From: JANRLL01 sp033762715
GTDB lineage: Bacteria > Pseudomonadota > Alphaproteobacteria > Rickettsiales > SXRF01
Reading direction: 5' to 3'
DNA: 64,000 bases
Assembly: GCA_033762715.1 (NCBI GenBank)
Contig: JANRLL010000004.1
Location: 104,542 to 168,541, forward strand
This document shows, in pieces, positions 32,655-40,574 of the stretch (position 1 is its first letter; every line of letters starts with the position of its first letter). Below the pieces are notes generated by a model, which was not told the DNA's origin, did no database searches, and saw nothing but the letters and a program-made list of their open reading frames with translations. A program made the position numbers and the translations under genes.

Positions 32655-33767
32655 TCACGCGACCTTGCTTGCCTTTTTTGCGGTTTCCAGCGCTTCCAAA
32701 ATCGCTGCGCCCATTTCGGCCGTGCCCACTTGTTTCATGCCAGGCTGCATAATATCGCCGGTGCGTAGTCCTTGGGCTAACACCTTGCGTACAGCGCGCT
32801 CCACCATATCGGCTTCTTTGCCGAGGCTGAAGCTGTAGCGCAGCATCATGGCAAAAGACAGGATGGTGGCAATCGGGTTAGCAATGCCTTTGCCGGCAAT
32901 ATCCGGTGCCGAGCCATGTACAGGTTCATAGACGCCTGGCGTTCCAGCAGCGCCGAGCGAGGCCGATGGCAGCATACCCAATGAGCCGGTAAGCATGGAT
33001 GCGATGTCGGAGAGAATATCGCCAAACATATTGGTGGTGACCATTACGTCAAACTGCTTGGGGTTGCGCACCAGCTGCATGGCGGCATTATCGACATACA
33101 TATGGCTCAGCTCGATTTTGGTGGAGAGCTGCTGATGCACGCTGATCACTTCTTCACGCCACATCTCCGTGCATTCCAGCACGTTGGCTTTATCCACCGA
33201 GCAAACCCTGCCATTGCGTTTTGCGGCGAGATCAAAGGCGACGCGGGCAATGCGCTGCACTTCGGGGCTGGTATAGACTTCGGTATTGATGCCTTTGCGG
33301 GTGCCATCGGGCAGGGTTTCCACACCGCGCGGCTGGCCGAAATAAATGCCGCCGGTAAGTTCGCGCACAATCATAATATCCAGGCCGGCAACCACCTCAT
33401 GTTTCAAGGTAGACGCATCGGCTAATTCATCAAAGCAAATGGCAGGCCGCAGATTGGCAAATAGTTGCAATTCTTTGCGCAGGCCCAGCAGGCCGCGTTC
33501 TGGGCGGTGTTCGTAAGCCAATGGTTCCCATTTCGGACCACCCACGGCACCCAGCAGAATCGCATCGGCTTTTTTAGCCGCAGCTAAAGTTTCAGCGGGG
33601 AAGGGCGTGCCCAACGCATCATAAGCCGCACCGCCAATTAGCGCGCTGCTGGTGGTAAAGGTCACGGGACCGTTTTGGCTAAACCAATCGATGATTTTCT
33701 GGGTTTCACCCACAACTTCGGGGCCAATGCCGTCGCCAGGCAGGAGGAGGATATGTTTGGTGCTCAT
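32655..33767 (-). CDS. leuB: 3-isopropylmalate dehydrogenase
   Basis: 370 residues. Oxidative decarboxylation of 3-isopropylmalate in leucine synthesis, NAD-dependent and Mg/Mn-requiring. Signatures: LLPGDGIGPEVV at the N-terminus, LLGAVGGPKW, RELTGGIYFG, the CSVDKANVLE strand and metal/substrate aspartates in NMFGDILSDIASMLTGSLGMLPSASLG, then EPVHGSAPDIAGKG. Full length for the family. In most alphaproteobacteria it follows leuD closely; here a kinase-like gene and a cation transporter gene intervene. Confidence 0.97.
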   Translation of the reverse strand: MSTKHILLLPGDGIGPEVVGETQKIIDWFSQNGPVTFTTSSALIGGAAYDALGTPFPAETLAAAKKADAILLGAVGGPKWEPLAYEHRPERGLLGLRKELQLFANLRPAICFDELADASTLKHEVVAGLDIMIVRELTGGIYFGQPRGVETLPDGTRKGINTEVYTSPEVQRIARVAFDLAAKRNGRVCSVDKANVLECTEMWREEVISVHQQLSTKIELSHMYVDNAAMQLVRNPKQFDVMVTTNMFGDILSDIASMLTGSLGMLPSASLGAAGTPGVYEPVHGSAPDIAGKGIANPIATILSFAMMLRYSFSLGKEADMVERAVRKVLAQGLRTGDIMQPGMKQVGTAEMGAAILEALETAKKASKVA

Positions 33768-33838
33768 ATGTCTTTACTCGTTTGTCATAAAAAAGAAGCT
33801 GGTTCTAGCGCTAAAAAGCCAATTAGCCAAGCAATTCA

Positions 33839-33867
33839 TTGACATTTATATACAAACGCAGTAAATA
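33839..33867 (+). promoter_or_regulatory. Sigma-70-type promoter of the kinase-like gene
   Basis: TTGACA (33839-33844), a 17-bp spacer, then TAAATA (33862-33867). It is positioned about 27 bp before the ATG at 33895, giving a short leader with GGGGG near the start. Confidence 0.65.
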
Positions 33868-33894
33868 TTAACAGATATTTACGCGTGGGGGCTA

Positions 33895-34962
33895 ATGGCT
33901 GCTTATACCGAATTGACCAAGGCGGATGCTCAGGTTTTGGTCGATAGATTACGCGGCGAAGGTACGGATATAGGCACCCAGGTTGAAAGCGTCGCCCCAA
34001 TTCCTGAAGGCATCACCAATAGCGTCTATAAACTAACCACCGACAAGCAAACGGTCGTGGTGACTATTTTTGAGCCCCGCCGTAATAGCCCCAGCCCAGA
34101 AAGACATCAAGAAATACGCAATTATCAGCAGCATTGTCAGGCGCGTGGCATACCTACACCCAAATTGATAGGCGACATACAATCGTTCAATGGAAAAGAG
34201 CTGCAGATAACTGAATATGTGGATGCACGCCCTCTACAAAGCATCAATACCAATCAAGCCCATCAACTGGGGGCGGCCATTGCCTCCATGCATGTGGCAT
34301 CGAAGGAACTTCCTTTATTTGCCCCAGCGCCTCATTTGGGCTCGGTAGGTACGGCGCTGAGTGAAATTGACGGGATGGTGGAACGTGTGTTGAAACAAGG
34401 AGACTTAATCGGTGAAGCGCAATATCTGGGAAGTCTTGCTAATCTTTCCTTGCGTAGATTGCGCTCCACTTCGCATCAAAAGAAAACACTGCCTCAGCAT
34501 ATCGTGCATGGGGATTTTCATAAATCCAACGTGTTATTCGATAAGCAAGGAAAACTAGGCGCTATCATCGATTTCGAGGCCTCGCGTAATGGCGTCTTTA
34601 TTGAAGATATAGCCGATGCCATTAATGCCTTTGCTATCGTAAACGATGCACCGGAAGGCCAAAAACCGCATTATCATTTTGACACCGAGATCGCCCAATC
34701 ATTGTTGCAAGCCTATCATGCCATTCGCCCTCTCACGAAGCCCGAGCTTGAGTATTTACCCCGTGAATTGGAAGATCATGCGCATTTTAAAGGAGCGGGC
34801 ATGCTCAAAACGCGGCAAAAAGGCATCAACGCCGACCCCTATCTGTTCCTCACCCCCGAGCGAAAAGCGGCACTTAATCAGGCTGTCCATACGTCCTATG
34901 TAGAGATGGTGATGCCGCAGCGCGCAGTGCCAGGCGCGGTTAGCTGGGGTCCGTTGTATTAA
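33895..34962 (+). CDS. APH/choline-kinase-fold phosphotransferase, homoserine-kinase-II-like
   Basis: 355 residues. The kinase core shows EGITNSVYKLT (nucleotide loop, 38-48), TIFEPRR, the Brenner motif HGDFHKSNVLF (205-215, catalytic D207) and the metal-binding IDFE (225-228). The opening MAAYTELTKADA and 'EGITNSVYKL' resemble alphaproteobacterial type II homoserine kinases (ThrB), and asd lies nearby in the same pathway. However, the usual ThrB 'HADLFPDNV' reads HGDFHKSN here, and the last 90 residues are not typical. A general small-molecule kinase is the safe call. It is transcribed opposite to the leu genes from its own promoter. Confidence 0.7.
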   Translation: MAAYTELTKADAQVLVDRLRGEGTDIGTQVESVAPIPEGITNSVYKLTTDKQTVVVTIFEPRRNSPSPERHQEIRNYQQHCQARGIPTPKLIGDIQSFNGKELQITEYVDARPLQSINTNQAHQLGAAIASMHVASKELPLFAPAPHLGSVGTALSEIDGMVERVLKQGDLIGEAQYLGSLANLSLRRLRSTSHQKKTLPQHIVHGDFHKSNVLFDKQGKLGAIIDFEASRNGVFIEDIADAINAFAIVNDAPEGQKPHYHFDTEIAQSLLQAYHAIRPLTKPELEYLPRELEDHAHFKGAGMLKTRQKGINADPYLFLTPERKAALNQAVHTSYVEMVMPQRAVPGAVSWGPLY

Positions 34963-34973
34963 TTACAGAACCG

Positions 34974-35573
34974 CTAACGCGGCTGGCGCAGCTCTTTTCT
35001 TGCATGCCCGATGATTTCCACGGCCGCGCTCACGCCGAGCCAGGCGATGATGAGTGCTACGATCAAATCGGGCCAGAGCGTGCCGGTTGCATAAACCAAG
35101 CCGGCTGCGACCATTACCGCGACATTCGTAATGGCGTCATTGCGGCTGCACAACCAAATGGAGCGCATATTGCTGTCTTGGTTGCGAGTGCTATAGAGCA
35201 AAAACGCGGTAGCCAGATTAGCAATGAGTGCCAATACCGCCACCCAACCCATGGTCGTATATTCAGGTATGCGTCCCAACCATAGGTTATAGCCACCTTG
35301 CGCCAGTGCCGCCGCGGCAAGCAGCAGCATAATAAAGGCTTTGGTCAGTGAGGCTTTGGCGCGAACAGACAGCGGTTTGGTCAGCACAAACATGGTGATG
35401 ATATAGCTGAAGGCATCACTTAGGAAATCCATAGAATCGGCAATCAGCGCTGTCGATCCCGCCATGATTCCTTGCCATAGCTCAAGTACAAACATAGTTG
35501 TATTGAGCAATAGCGCAACCCATAGCACCTGACGATTATGTGTTAGTTCATCGTGATGGTGGTGGGCACCCAT
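34974..35573 (-). CDS. Cation diffusion facilitator-type transporter
   Basis: 199 residues starting at ATG 35573, two bases after the leuD stop; a TTG further upstream lies inside leuD. The opening HHHHDEL is followed by six membrane helices. The metal-site signatures are ADSMDFLSD (D49-x3-D53, helix 2) and SRNDAITN (D146-x3-N150, helix 5). That is the DxxxD/NDxxxN variant seen in many 'cation transporter' CDF members; typical zinc exporters have histidines here. It lacks the usual cytosolic C-terminal domain. It probably exports a divalent or related cation, specificity unknown. Expression is probably linked to leuD. Confidence 0.82.
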   Translation of the reverse strand: MGAHHHHDELTHNRQVLWVALLLNTTMFVLELWQGIMAGSTALIADSMDFLSDAFSYIITMFVLTKPLSVRAKASLTKAFIMLLLAAAALAQGGYNLWLGRIPEYTTMGWVAVLALIANLATAFLLYSTRNQDSNMRSIWLCSRNDAITNVAVMVAAGLVYATGTLWPDLIVALIIAWLGVSAAVEIIGHARKELRQPR

Positions 35574-35575
35574 GG

Positions 35576-36187
35576 TTACGAGGCGTGCTTTGCCAACCAA
35601 GGCGTGTTTTGCTTTTGCTGTACTTCATAGCTGCCGATAGCATCCAGCTTTTGCAGCGTCAGGCCAATATCATCCAGCCCGTTTTGCAGGCAGTGCTTGC
35701 GGAAAGGTTCGATCTCAAATGTAAACGCATGATTGCCAGCGGTCACGGTTTGCTTTTCCAGATCCACGGTAATCTGTTGGCCGCCTTCGGCGACATGCAT
35801 GAGGCTGTCAACTTGATCCTTGGGCAGTACAATCGGCAAGATGCCGTTCTTAAAGCAGTTGTTGAAGAAGATGTCGGCAAAGCTTGGCGCGATCACGCAA
35901 CGAATACCGAAATCCAGCAAGGCCCACGGCGCATGCTCGCGCGAGGAGCCACAGCCAAAATTCGCGCCGGAGACAATAATTTGCGCCTGATCATATGGCG
36001 CATTATGCAGCACGAAATCATCGATGCGTTTGCCTTCAACCGTATAGCGCATTTCATAAAACAGGCCTTCTTTCAGACCGGTGCGCTTGATGGTTTTGAG
36101 AAACTGCTTGGGGATGATCATGTCGGTGTCGACATTTTCGATCGGAAGCGGTGCGGCGATAGCGGTGATGGTGGTAAATGGTTGCAT
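35576..36187 (-). CDS. leuD: 3-isopropylmalate dehydratase, small subunit
   Basis: 203 residues. Isomerises 2- to 3-isopropylmalate with LeuC. Signatures: AAPLPIENVDTDMIIPKQFL at the N-terminus, GANFGCGSSREHAPWAL (the swivel-domain substrate loop), and ADIFFNNCFKNGILPI. Full length. In the alphaproteobacterial order it follows leuC directly; here about 7.2 kb with four unknown genes separates them. Confidence 0.96.
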   Translation of the reverse strand: MQPFTTITAIAAPLPIENVDTDMIIPKQFLKTIKRTGLKEGLFYEMRYTVEGKRIDDFVLHNAPYDQAQIIVSGANFGCGSSREHAPWALLDFGIRCVIAPSFADIFFNNCFKNGILPIVLPKDQVDSLMHVAEGGQQITVDLEKQTVTAGNHAFTFEIEPFRKHCLQNGLDDIGLTLQKLDAIGSYEVQQKQNTPWLAKHAS

Positions 36188-36196
36188 AATAGATCC

Positions 36197-36496
36197 TTAG
36201 TTATCATCCTTGGTACCCAAGGCATTCCTGGCTTCTTTAATAAATTCCGCCAGTTTTGCCATCAGGCTTTGCGCTTGGTTAGCACGTTCTGCTTTAATCG
36301 CTACAATTAATTCTTTATGGGTCAGATTATATTTGGGCTTCACGCTGCCTGGAATAACCTGTTCCAGTTTTCGGCGCATCTGCTGAAGCAATTCTTGCGA
36401 TTCCTTATCATTGGGTCTGAGTTTAGAATCAGTAATAATCGACCGCACCTCATAATACGGGTTTTTACGATGCATAGAGATGGTGAATTCGATCAT
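36197..36496 (-). CDS. Small hypothetical protein upstream of leuD
   Basis: 99 residues, not recognised. An N-terminal strand (IEFTISMHRKNPYYEVRSII) leads into a charged helical body (QELLQQMRRKLEQVI, KELIVAIKAERANQAQSLMAKLAEFI). No membrane segment. It is 9 bp from leuD, so it is probably the first gene of the leuD transcript. Confidence 0.6.
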   Translation of the reverse strand: MIEFTISMHRKNPYYEVRSIITDSKLRPNDKESQELLQQMRRKLEQVIPGSVKPKYNLTHKELIVAIKAERANQAQSLMAKLAEFIKEARNALGTKDDN

Positions 36497-36567
36497 GTGT
36501 AGCTTGGGTTATCTAGGGTGAGGCGCTATTATGCACGCCTTTGCGCCAACTTCAAGCGCTTAAGGCA

Positions 36568-39500
36568 TTAGAAACTGCTTGTGCGTCCTGCAGGTTCCTG
36601 ACCTTGTGTTCTGCCACCACCACCCACGGATTGAGCGGCAGAATGACCCGCATCCTGACCGCCAGTAACGCCAGCGCGTGCAATAGGAGCATTGCCAACT
36701 TTGGGGTCATTTACACCCTGGCTGCGTAAAAAGGCCACCAGTTGATCGCGCGATACCTCTTGAGCCGCTTCAGGTTTAGGTGGTTGCAGCGGATCACTTT
36801 GTACGGTGCGTTGTTGTGCATTAGCATCATTCGGTGCCGGATACACTAGGCTATCGACTTTTTTGGTGAAGTTAAGCAAGTTCTGGGCAGCAGCTGTGTC
36901 ACCCAGGGCTTTTTGAGCTTGTTGTTCCAGCAACGCTGTCACTTTCTGCGTCACTTGTTCAGGAGAAAGTGTTGTGTCTTTGGCGATAGCGACAATGTCT
37001 TTAGCGATGGGATTAGAATCAGCTTCGAGCGCTTTAATCACTGCATCACCGGCATCCAACCCCTCGCGCTTCGAGAAATTGATCACGTTGCTGGTAAGCA
37101 CCGCCAGGCGGTCGGTGTTTTGGTGATACAGATCTACATACGCGCTGACTGCTGTAAACGAGGTGTCGAGTTGAGGATTATTGCCATGTTGTGCAGCCAT
37201 ATTATTAAGATATGCTGCTGCTTGCTGCTCAAAGCGGTCGATATTGCCGCCTGATTGCGCATATATACCGGCGAGGCTTTTAGCTACCGGATTATTGCTT
37301 TGTGCCAGTCCATTAAATATTAGGTCAGTTCGCTGCTTGTCGCCTGCATGAGCGGCGCGAGCCAATTTAGTAATGCTCTCCATGACCCCTTTTGCCTGGG
37401 TCACGACACTTGGAATTTTACGGTCAATAAGCGGGGTAATTTTATGATCTTGATCTTTGAGATCCGCTACCGTTTCACGCAACGCCACTTTTGGTAATTG
37501 TTTTGGATCGACCTGCTCGGCAAGCGCCATGGCATTTGTTTTAATGGCGGCATTTTCAGGCTTTGCGCTCAAGGCCTGCAGCGTACGCATTTCAGGACCC
37601 GTCGGATTATTACGGGCAAGCTCAACAAAGGCAGCCATTGAGCGAGTATGCTCATATTGATCCGATAGCTTGTGGAAAGTATCGCTTTTTAGAATTTCTG
37701 TCGGCGATTTTCCATCACGCGTCATATCGCGCACAGCAATGGCAATTCTTCCGTCAGGACTTTCTTGCGCACGGCGTACTGCAGCTAATTGTTCAGCGCT
37801 TTCTTCCAGTTTGGCTTCAAAAAATTGTCTCCGTACATTGGCTACTTCGCCGGCGGTAGGGTGTTCCTTTCTACCATCTGGACGGGTAATTAATTCATCT
37901 CTACCGTTGGGCAAAGGTACACTCGCGGGATCGATGCCTGCTCTGGTCAGCATGTCTTTTGTATAGTCAGATAACTCGCTACCACTAATGTTAGTAAGTG
38001 CCCAATTATAGCCTTCAATTTGCTTGGCAAGCTGCTCAGACATTTGTTTCAATGCCACATTATTAGGATCCTGAGCGGCTAGGCCGTATTCTCTTTCCAT
38101 AGCCACGGCTTTTTCAGGTGGCAATGCAGTTACGACATCTTGCATCACTTGTTGGAGCCGGCCGCTTAATACCTGCTCAGCATGCTCTTTATCCCACGTA
38201 GGCTGCACGCCATGTTTTACTTCACCCAGCTTAGACAAATATTGTTCAGCTGCCTGGCGGAACTGATCCACGCTAGCATGCTCAAGGTCGATATTTCGGC
38301 CGAGCTCGCGCATAAGAGGGTTAGCCATTGCTGTTTTGTCTGCACGCAATGCATTCAGTGCAGCCTGCGCTTCGGCTTTGTGATTGGGATCTCTTAGCAG
38401 TTTCAAAAATTTGCGGGTCGGATCGCTAAGCGGTGCTTTGTCCAAAGCGGCATCCAGTCGTTGATTGGCCGCTTGCTGCCTTTGCGCAGGCGTAAGCCTT
38501 TGCTCATCAAGCGCTGCTTGAATTTGTTGCCGTTGCTCTTGTGCAATCTGCTCGGGTGTTTTGTATGCAGGGTCTACATTGCGCATGTGGTCAATAGTTA
38601 CCATGAATTTATCACCGCCGCCTGCGAGCATGGTGACTGCACCAGTTTTTTGTAGATCCCGCGCAAAATTATATTTTTGGCCGGCGTTACCGCCTTCGAT
38701 CATATAGTGGGTTTCACCTGGTTTGGCGGATAATCCACCTCTCTCTTGTGGATTCATTTCGCGTAACGTTACACCGTGCGCTTCCCATTCCTGACGTACG
38801 CGCTCAACCGCTTTCGCCGTCGTCATATGATCTTCCATGGCGGGTGTAGGAACCGGTTGCTGTACTTCTGAACTGCGCGCATGCCGCTTATATTCCTCGA
38901 ATTCCGGAATAGGCGGTGGCGCATAAGTTTTCATATCTTCGAGCGCATTCTGCTTACCATTAGAGGCGGTGTTGCGCTTATTGTCTAAATCCACTGCCAT
39001 TTGCGCTAATTGCGGGTCAGAAACAATCTGACCGAGATCACGATCACTCAATTCCAGAAGACGATTACCAATCGTGCTGGTTGGATGCTCTTGCGCATAG
39101 CGTGCAAGCGCTGCCCAACGTGCAGCATTATGCTCATCGGCAGTAACGGTTTCATCGACCTTGATATGTTGTTTTGCAACATAGGTAATGGCGCTTACGC
39201 TTCCATCCAACGCTCTTTTTTGTTCCGCCGTTAGCTCAAGCGCAGGCTCGGGCGCGGGGGTAATACCAGGGGTAGGAGCGGCAGAAGCAGGACTCGATGC
39301 ATCGCTAACGCCCAGCGGATTAGGCGGATCCAAACGAATAGTAGGAGTGTTAGGATGATGATAGGCGTCAATCACTCCTAAAATCACTTTTTCTTGTGCC
39401 GACGGTTGCGGTTTACCATCTGGTCCCGTGAGATGGATCGTATCATCCAGCGCTATGCGGTTATGGTCGACCACATATCTATGCGCCACACCCTCGGGTA

Positions 39501-40434
39501 AGCGGATGACTTGGATATGACCGGCAGCATCTTGCTTGGGCACGCCATGTTCATTGAGTAGCACCGCGGCAGTGTAATCCGCGCTATCGAAAGATTGTTT
39601 GGTGCCAACCAAAGCCACCGTATAGTTTTTTCCATCAACGGTAGCAGGACCTAATTCCGCCACAGATCCTTGGTCAAACCCAATGCCGGCAGCGGCCAAA
39701 ATTTCTTTTTCGCGCGTGAGTGTAAGACCGCGGGCAGCTGTTTCCAAATGGTTTTGCGCCAGTGTTTTTTTGGGGCCTTCCTCCATCAGCAACTGATTAC
39801 CCTGAACCGGATGCGCTATCGGCTCTTGCCTGGAGAAAACCGGATTGCCGGTATGATCTCGTACAATCTGCCCATCTTTGTTGATAAAAGCCGCTACGCT
39901 AAACGTCGTGGTCGTATCGCCTTTTTGCCCTAACATCACGACCGTAAATTCCTGGCCATTAATCGAGGCCTTTCCCGCTTCGGCTGCTACGTCAAATTTT
40001 CCATGTTGATTAGCAGCTGCAAGAAGAGTTTGTTGTGCGTCAGGGGTAAGCCACGCATTTTTAAGACCTGCTTCACCGACCGCACAATAAAGCTCCGGTT
40101 GGATGTTGTGCATATTTGTGCGCAATTGCTTGCGGTCTGTATCCTGTTCGTTGTCAAACCCAGGCACTTGATCGGGATGAATACGAATAGCGCCATTGTC
40201 GGCTTTTGTTGCAAAATTGGGGCTATAGGCGGCTCGGTTGAGTTGTGTAATAAGTTCTTGTGGGTCGCCTTGGCGGGTAGGGCGTTGGATAATTAGATCG
40301 TCGGGATTATTGGGGTCGCGGCTCACCGTCACGCCCAGCAGTTGTGTCATGTCTCTTGCGAGCGTGTTGCGCCGTATCGCGCGGTTCATACGCTCTTCTT
40401 CTTGTGCTTCGTCTAATGGATTCGGATCCACCAT
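36568..40434 (-). CDS. Giant multi-repeat protein (1288 residues), unknown
   Basis: Not recognised. No signal peptide or membrane helix. Residues about 137-206 and 245-315 are two copies of a beta-rich domain (ASINGQEFTVVMLGQ versus ATVDGKNYTVALVGT, each followed by a '...AAFINKDGQI/AVLLNEHGVP' strand pair). A Pro/Ala linker lies near 375-400. The C-terminal half is helical with three copies of a unit of the form L-x4-NPxA/M-(K/R) (near 704, 1048 and 1140) followed by a F/V-x-Q helix. Residues 1113-1288, including DQLVAFLRSQGVNDP and GVTGG, match the end of the neighbouring 775-residue protein. Pho-box-like half-sites precede it. Large size, modular repeats and a shared tail suggest a secreted or effector-like protein, which is inference. 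Confidence 0.72.
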   Translation of the reverse strand: MVDPNPLDEAQEEERMNRAIRRNTLARDMTQLLGVTVSRDPNNPDDLIIQRPTRQGDPQELITQLNRAAYSPNFATKADNGAIRIHPDQVPGFDNEQDTDRKQLRTNMHNIQPELYCAVGEAGLKNAWLTPDAQQTLLAAANQHGKFDVAAEAGKASINGQEFTVVMLGQKGDTTTTFSVAAFINKDGQIVRDHTGNPVFSRQEPIAHPVQGNQLLMEEGPKKTLAQNHLETAARGLTLTREKEILAAAGIGFDQGSVAELGPATVDGKNYTVALVGTKQSFDSADYTAAVLLNEHGVPKQDAAGHIQVIRLPEGVAHRYVVDHNRIALDDTIHLTGPDGKPQPSAQEKVILGVIDAYHHPNTPTIRLDPPNPLGVSDASSPASAAPTPGITPAPEPALELTAEQKRALDGSVSAITYVAKQHIKVDETVTADEHNAARWAALARYAQEHPTSTIGNRLLELSDRDLGQIVSDPQLAQMAVDLDNKRNTASNGKQNALEDMKTYAPPPIPEFEEYKRHARSSEVQQPVPTPAMEDHMTTAKAVERVRQEWEAHGVTLREMNPQERGGLSAKPGETHYMIEGGNAGQKYNFARDLQKTGAVTMLAGGGDKFMVTIDHMRNVDPAYKTPEQIAQEQRQQIQAALDEQRLTPAQRQQAANQRLDAALDKAPLSDPTRKFLKLLRDPNHKAEAQAALNALRADKTAMANPLMRELGRNIDLEHASVDQFRQAAEQYLSKLGEVKHGVQPTWDKEHAEQVLSGRLQQVMQDVVTALPPEKAVAMEREYGLAAQDPNNVALKQMSEQLAKQIEGYNWALTNISGSELSDYTKDMLTRAGIDPASVPLPNGRDELITRPDGRKEHPTAGEVANVRRQFFEAKLEESAEQLAAVRRAQESPDGRIAIAVRDMTRDGKSPTEILKSDTFHKLSDQYEHTRSMAAFVELARNNPTGPEMRTLQALSAKPENAAIKTNAMALAEQVDPKQLPKVALRETVADLKDQDHKITPLIDRKIPSVVTQAKGVMESITKLARAAHAGDKQRTDLIFNGLAQSNNPVAKSLAGIYAQSGGNIDRFEQQAAAYLNNMAAQHGNNPQLDTSFTAVSAYVDLYHQNTDRLAVLTSNVINFSKREGLDAGDAVIKALEADSNPIAKDIVAIAKDTTLSPEQVTQKVTALLEQQAQKALGDTAAAQNLLNFTKKVDSLVYPAPNDANAQQRTVQSDPLQPPKPEAAQEVSRDQLVAFLRSQGVNDPKVGNAPIARAGVTGGQDAGHSAAQSVGGGGRTQGQEPAGRTSSF

Positions 40435-40470
40435 ACTGTCTCTATGTTCAACGAGGTTATCTCACTGTTT

Positions 40471-40537
40471 ATTCTATCAAATAGGATGAGCTATAAATGT
40501 GAAGTTTTGATGAACTAAGGGTTACGAAATTATGAAG
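40471..40537 (-). promoter_or_regulatory. Tandem Pho-box-like promoter of the 1288-residue gene
   Basis: On the minus strand TCAT (from 40535), TAAC (40524), TCAT (40513) and TCAC (40502) occur every 11 bp. The proximal box reads TTCATCAAAACTTCACA. Nineteen bases after TTCACA comes GATAGAAT; the -10 candidate TAGAAT spans 40476-40471, about 37 bp before the ATG at 40434. Confidence 0.65.
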
Positions 40538-40574
40538 GTCGTAACAAATAGAAAATAGTTAGGTAAATCAATAA

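Noticed and set aside
35540..36310. Plus-strand open frame of about 256 codons
   Set aside because: Antisense to leuD, which is unmistakable; the frame runs across two genes.
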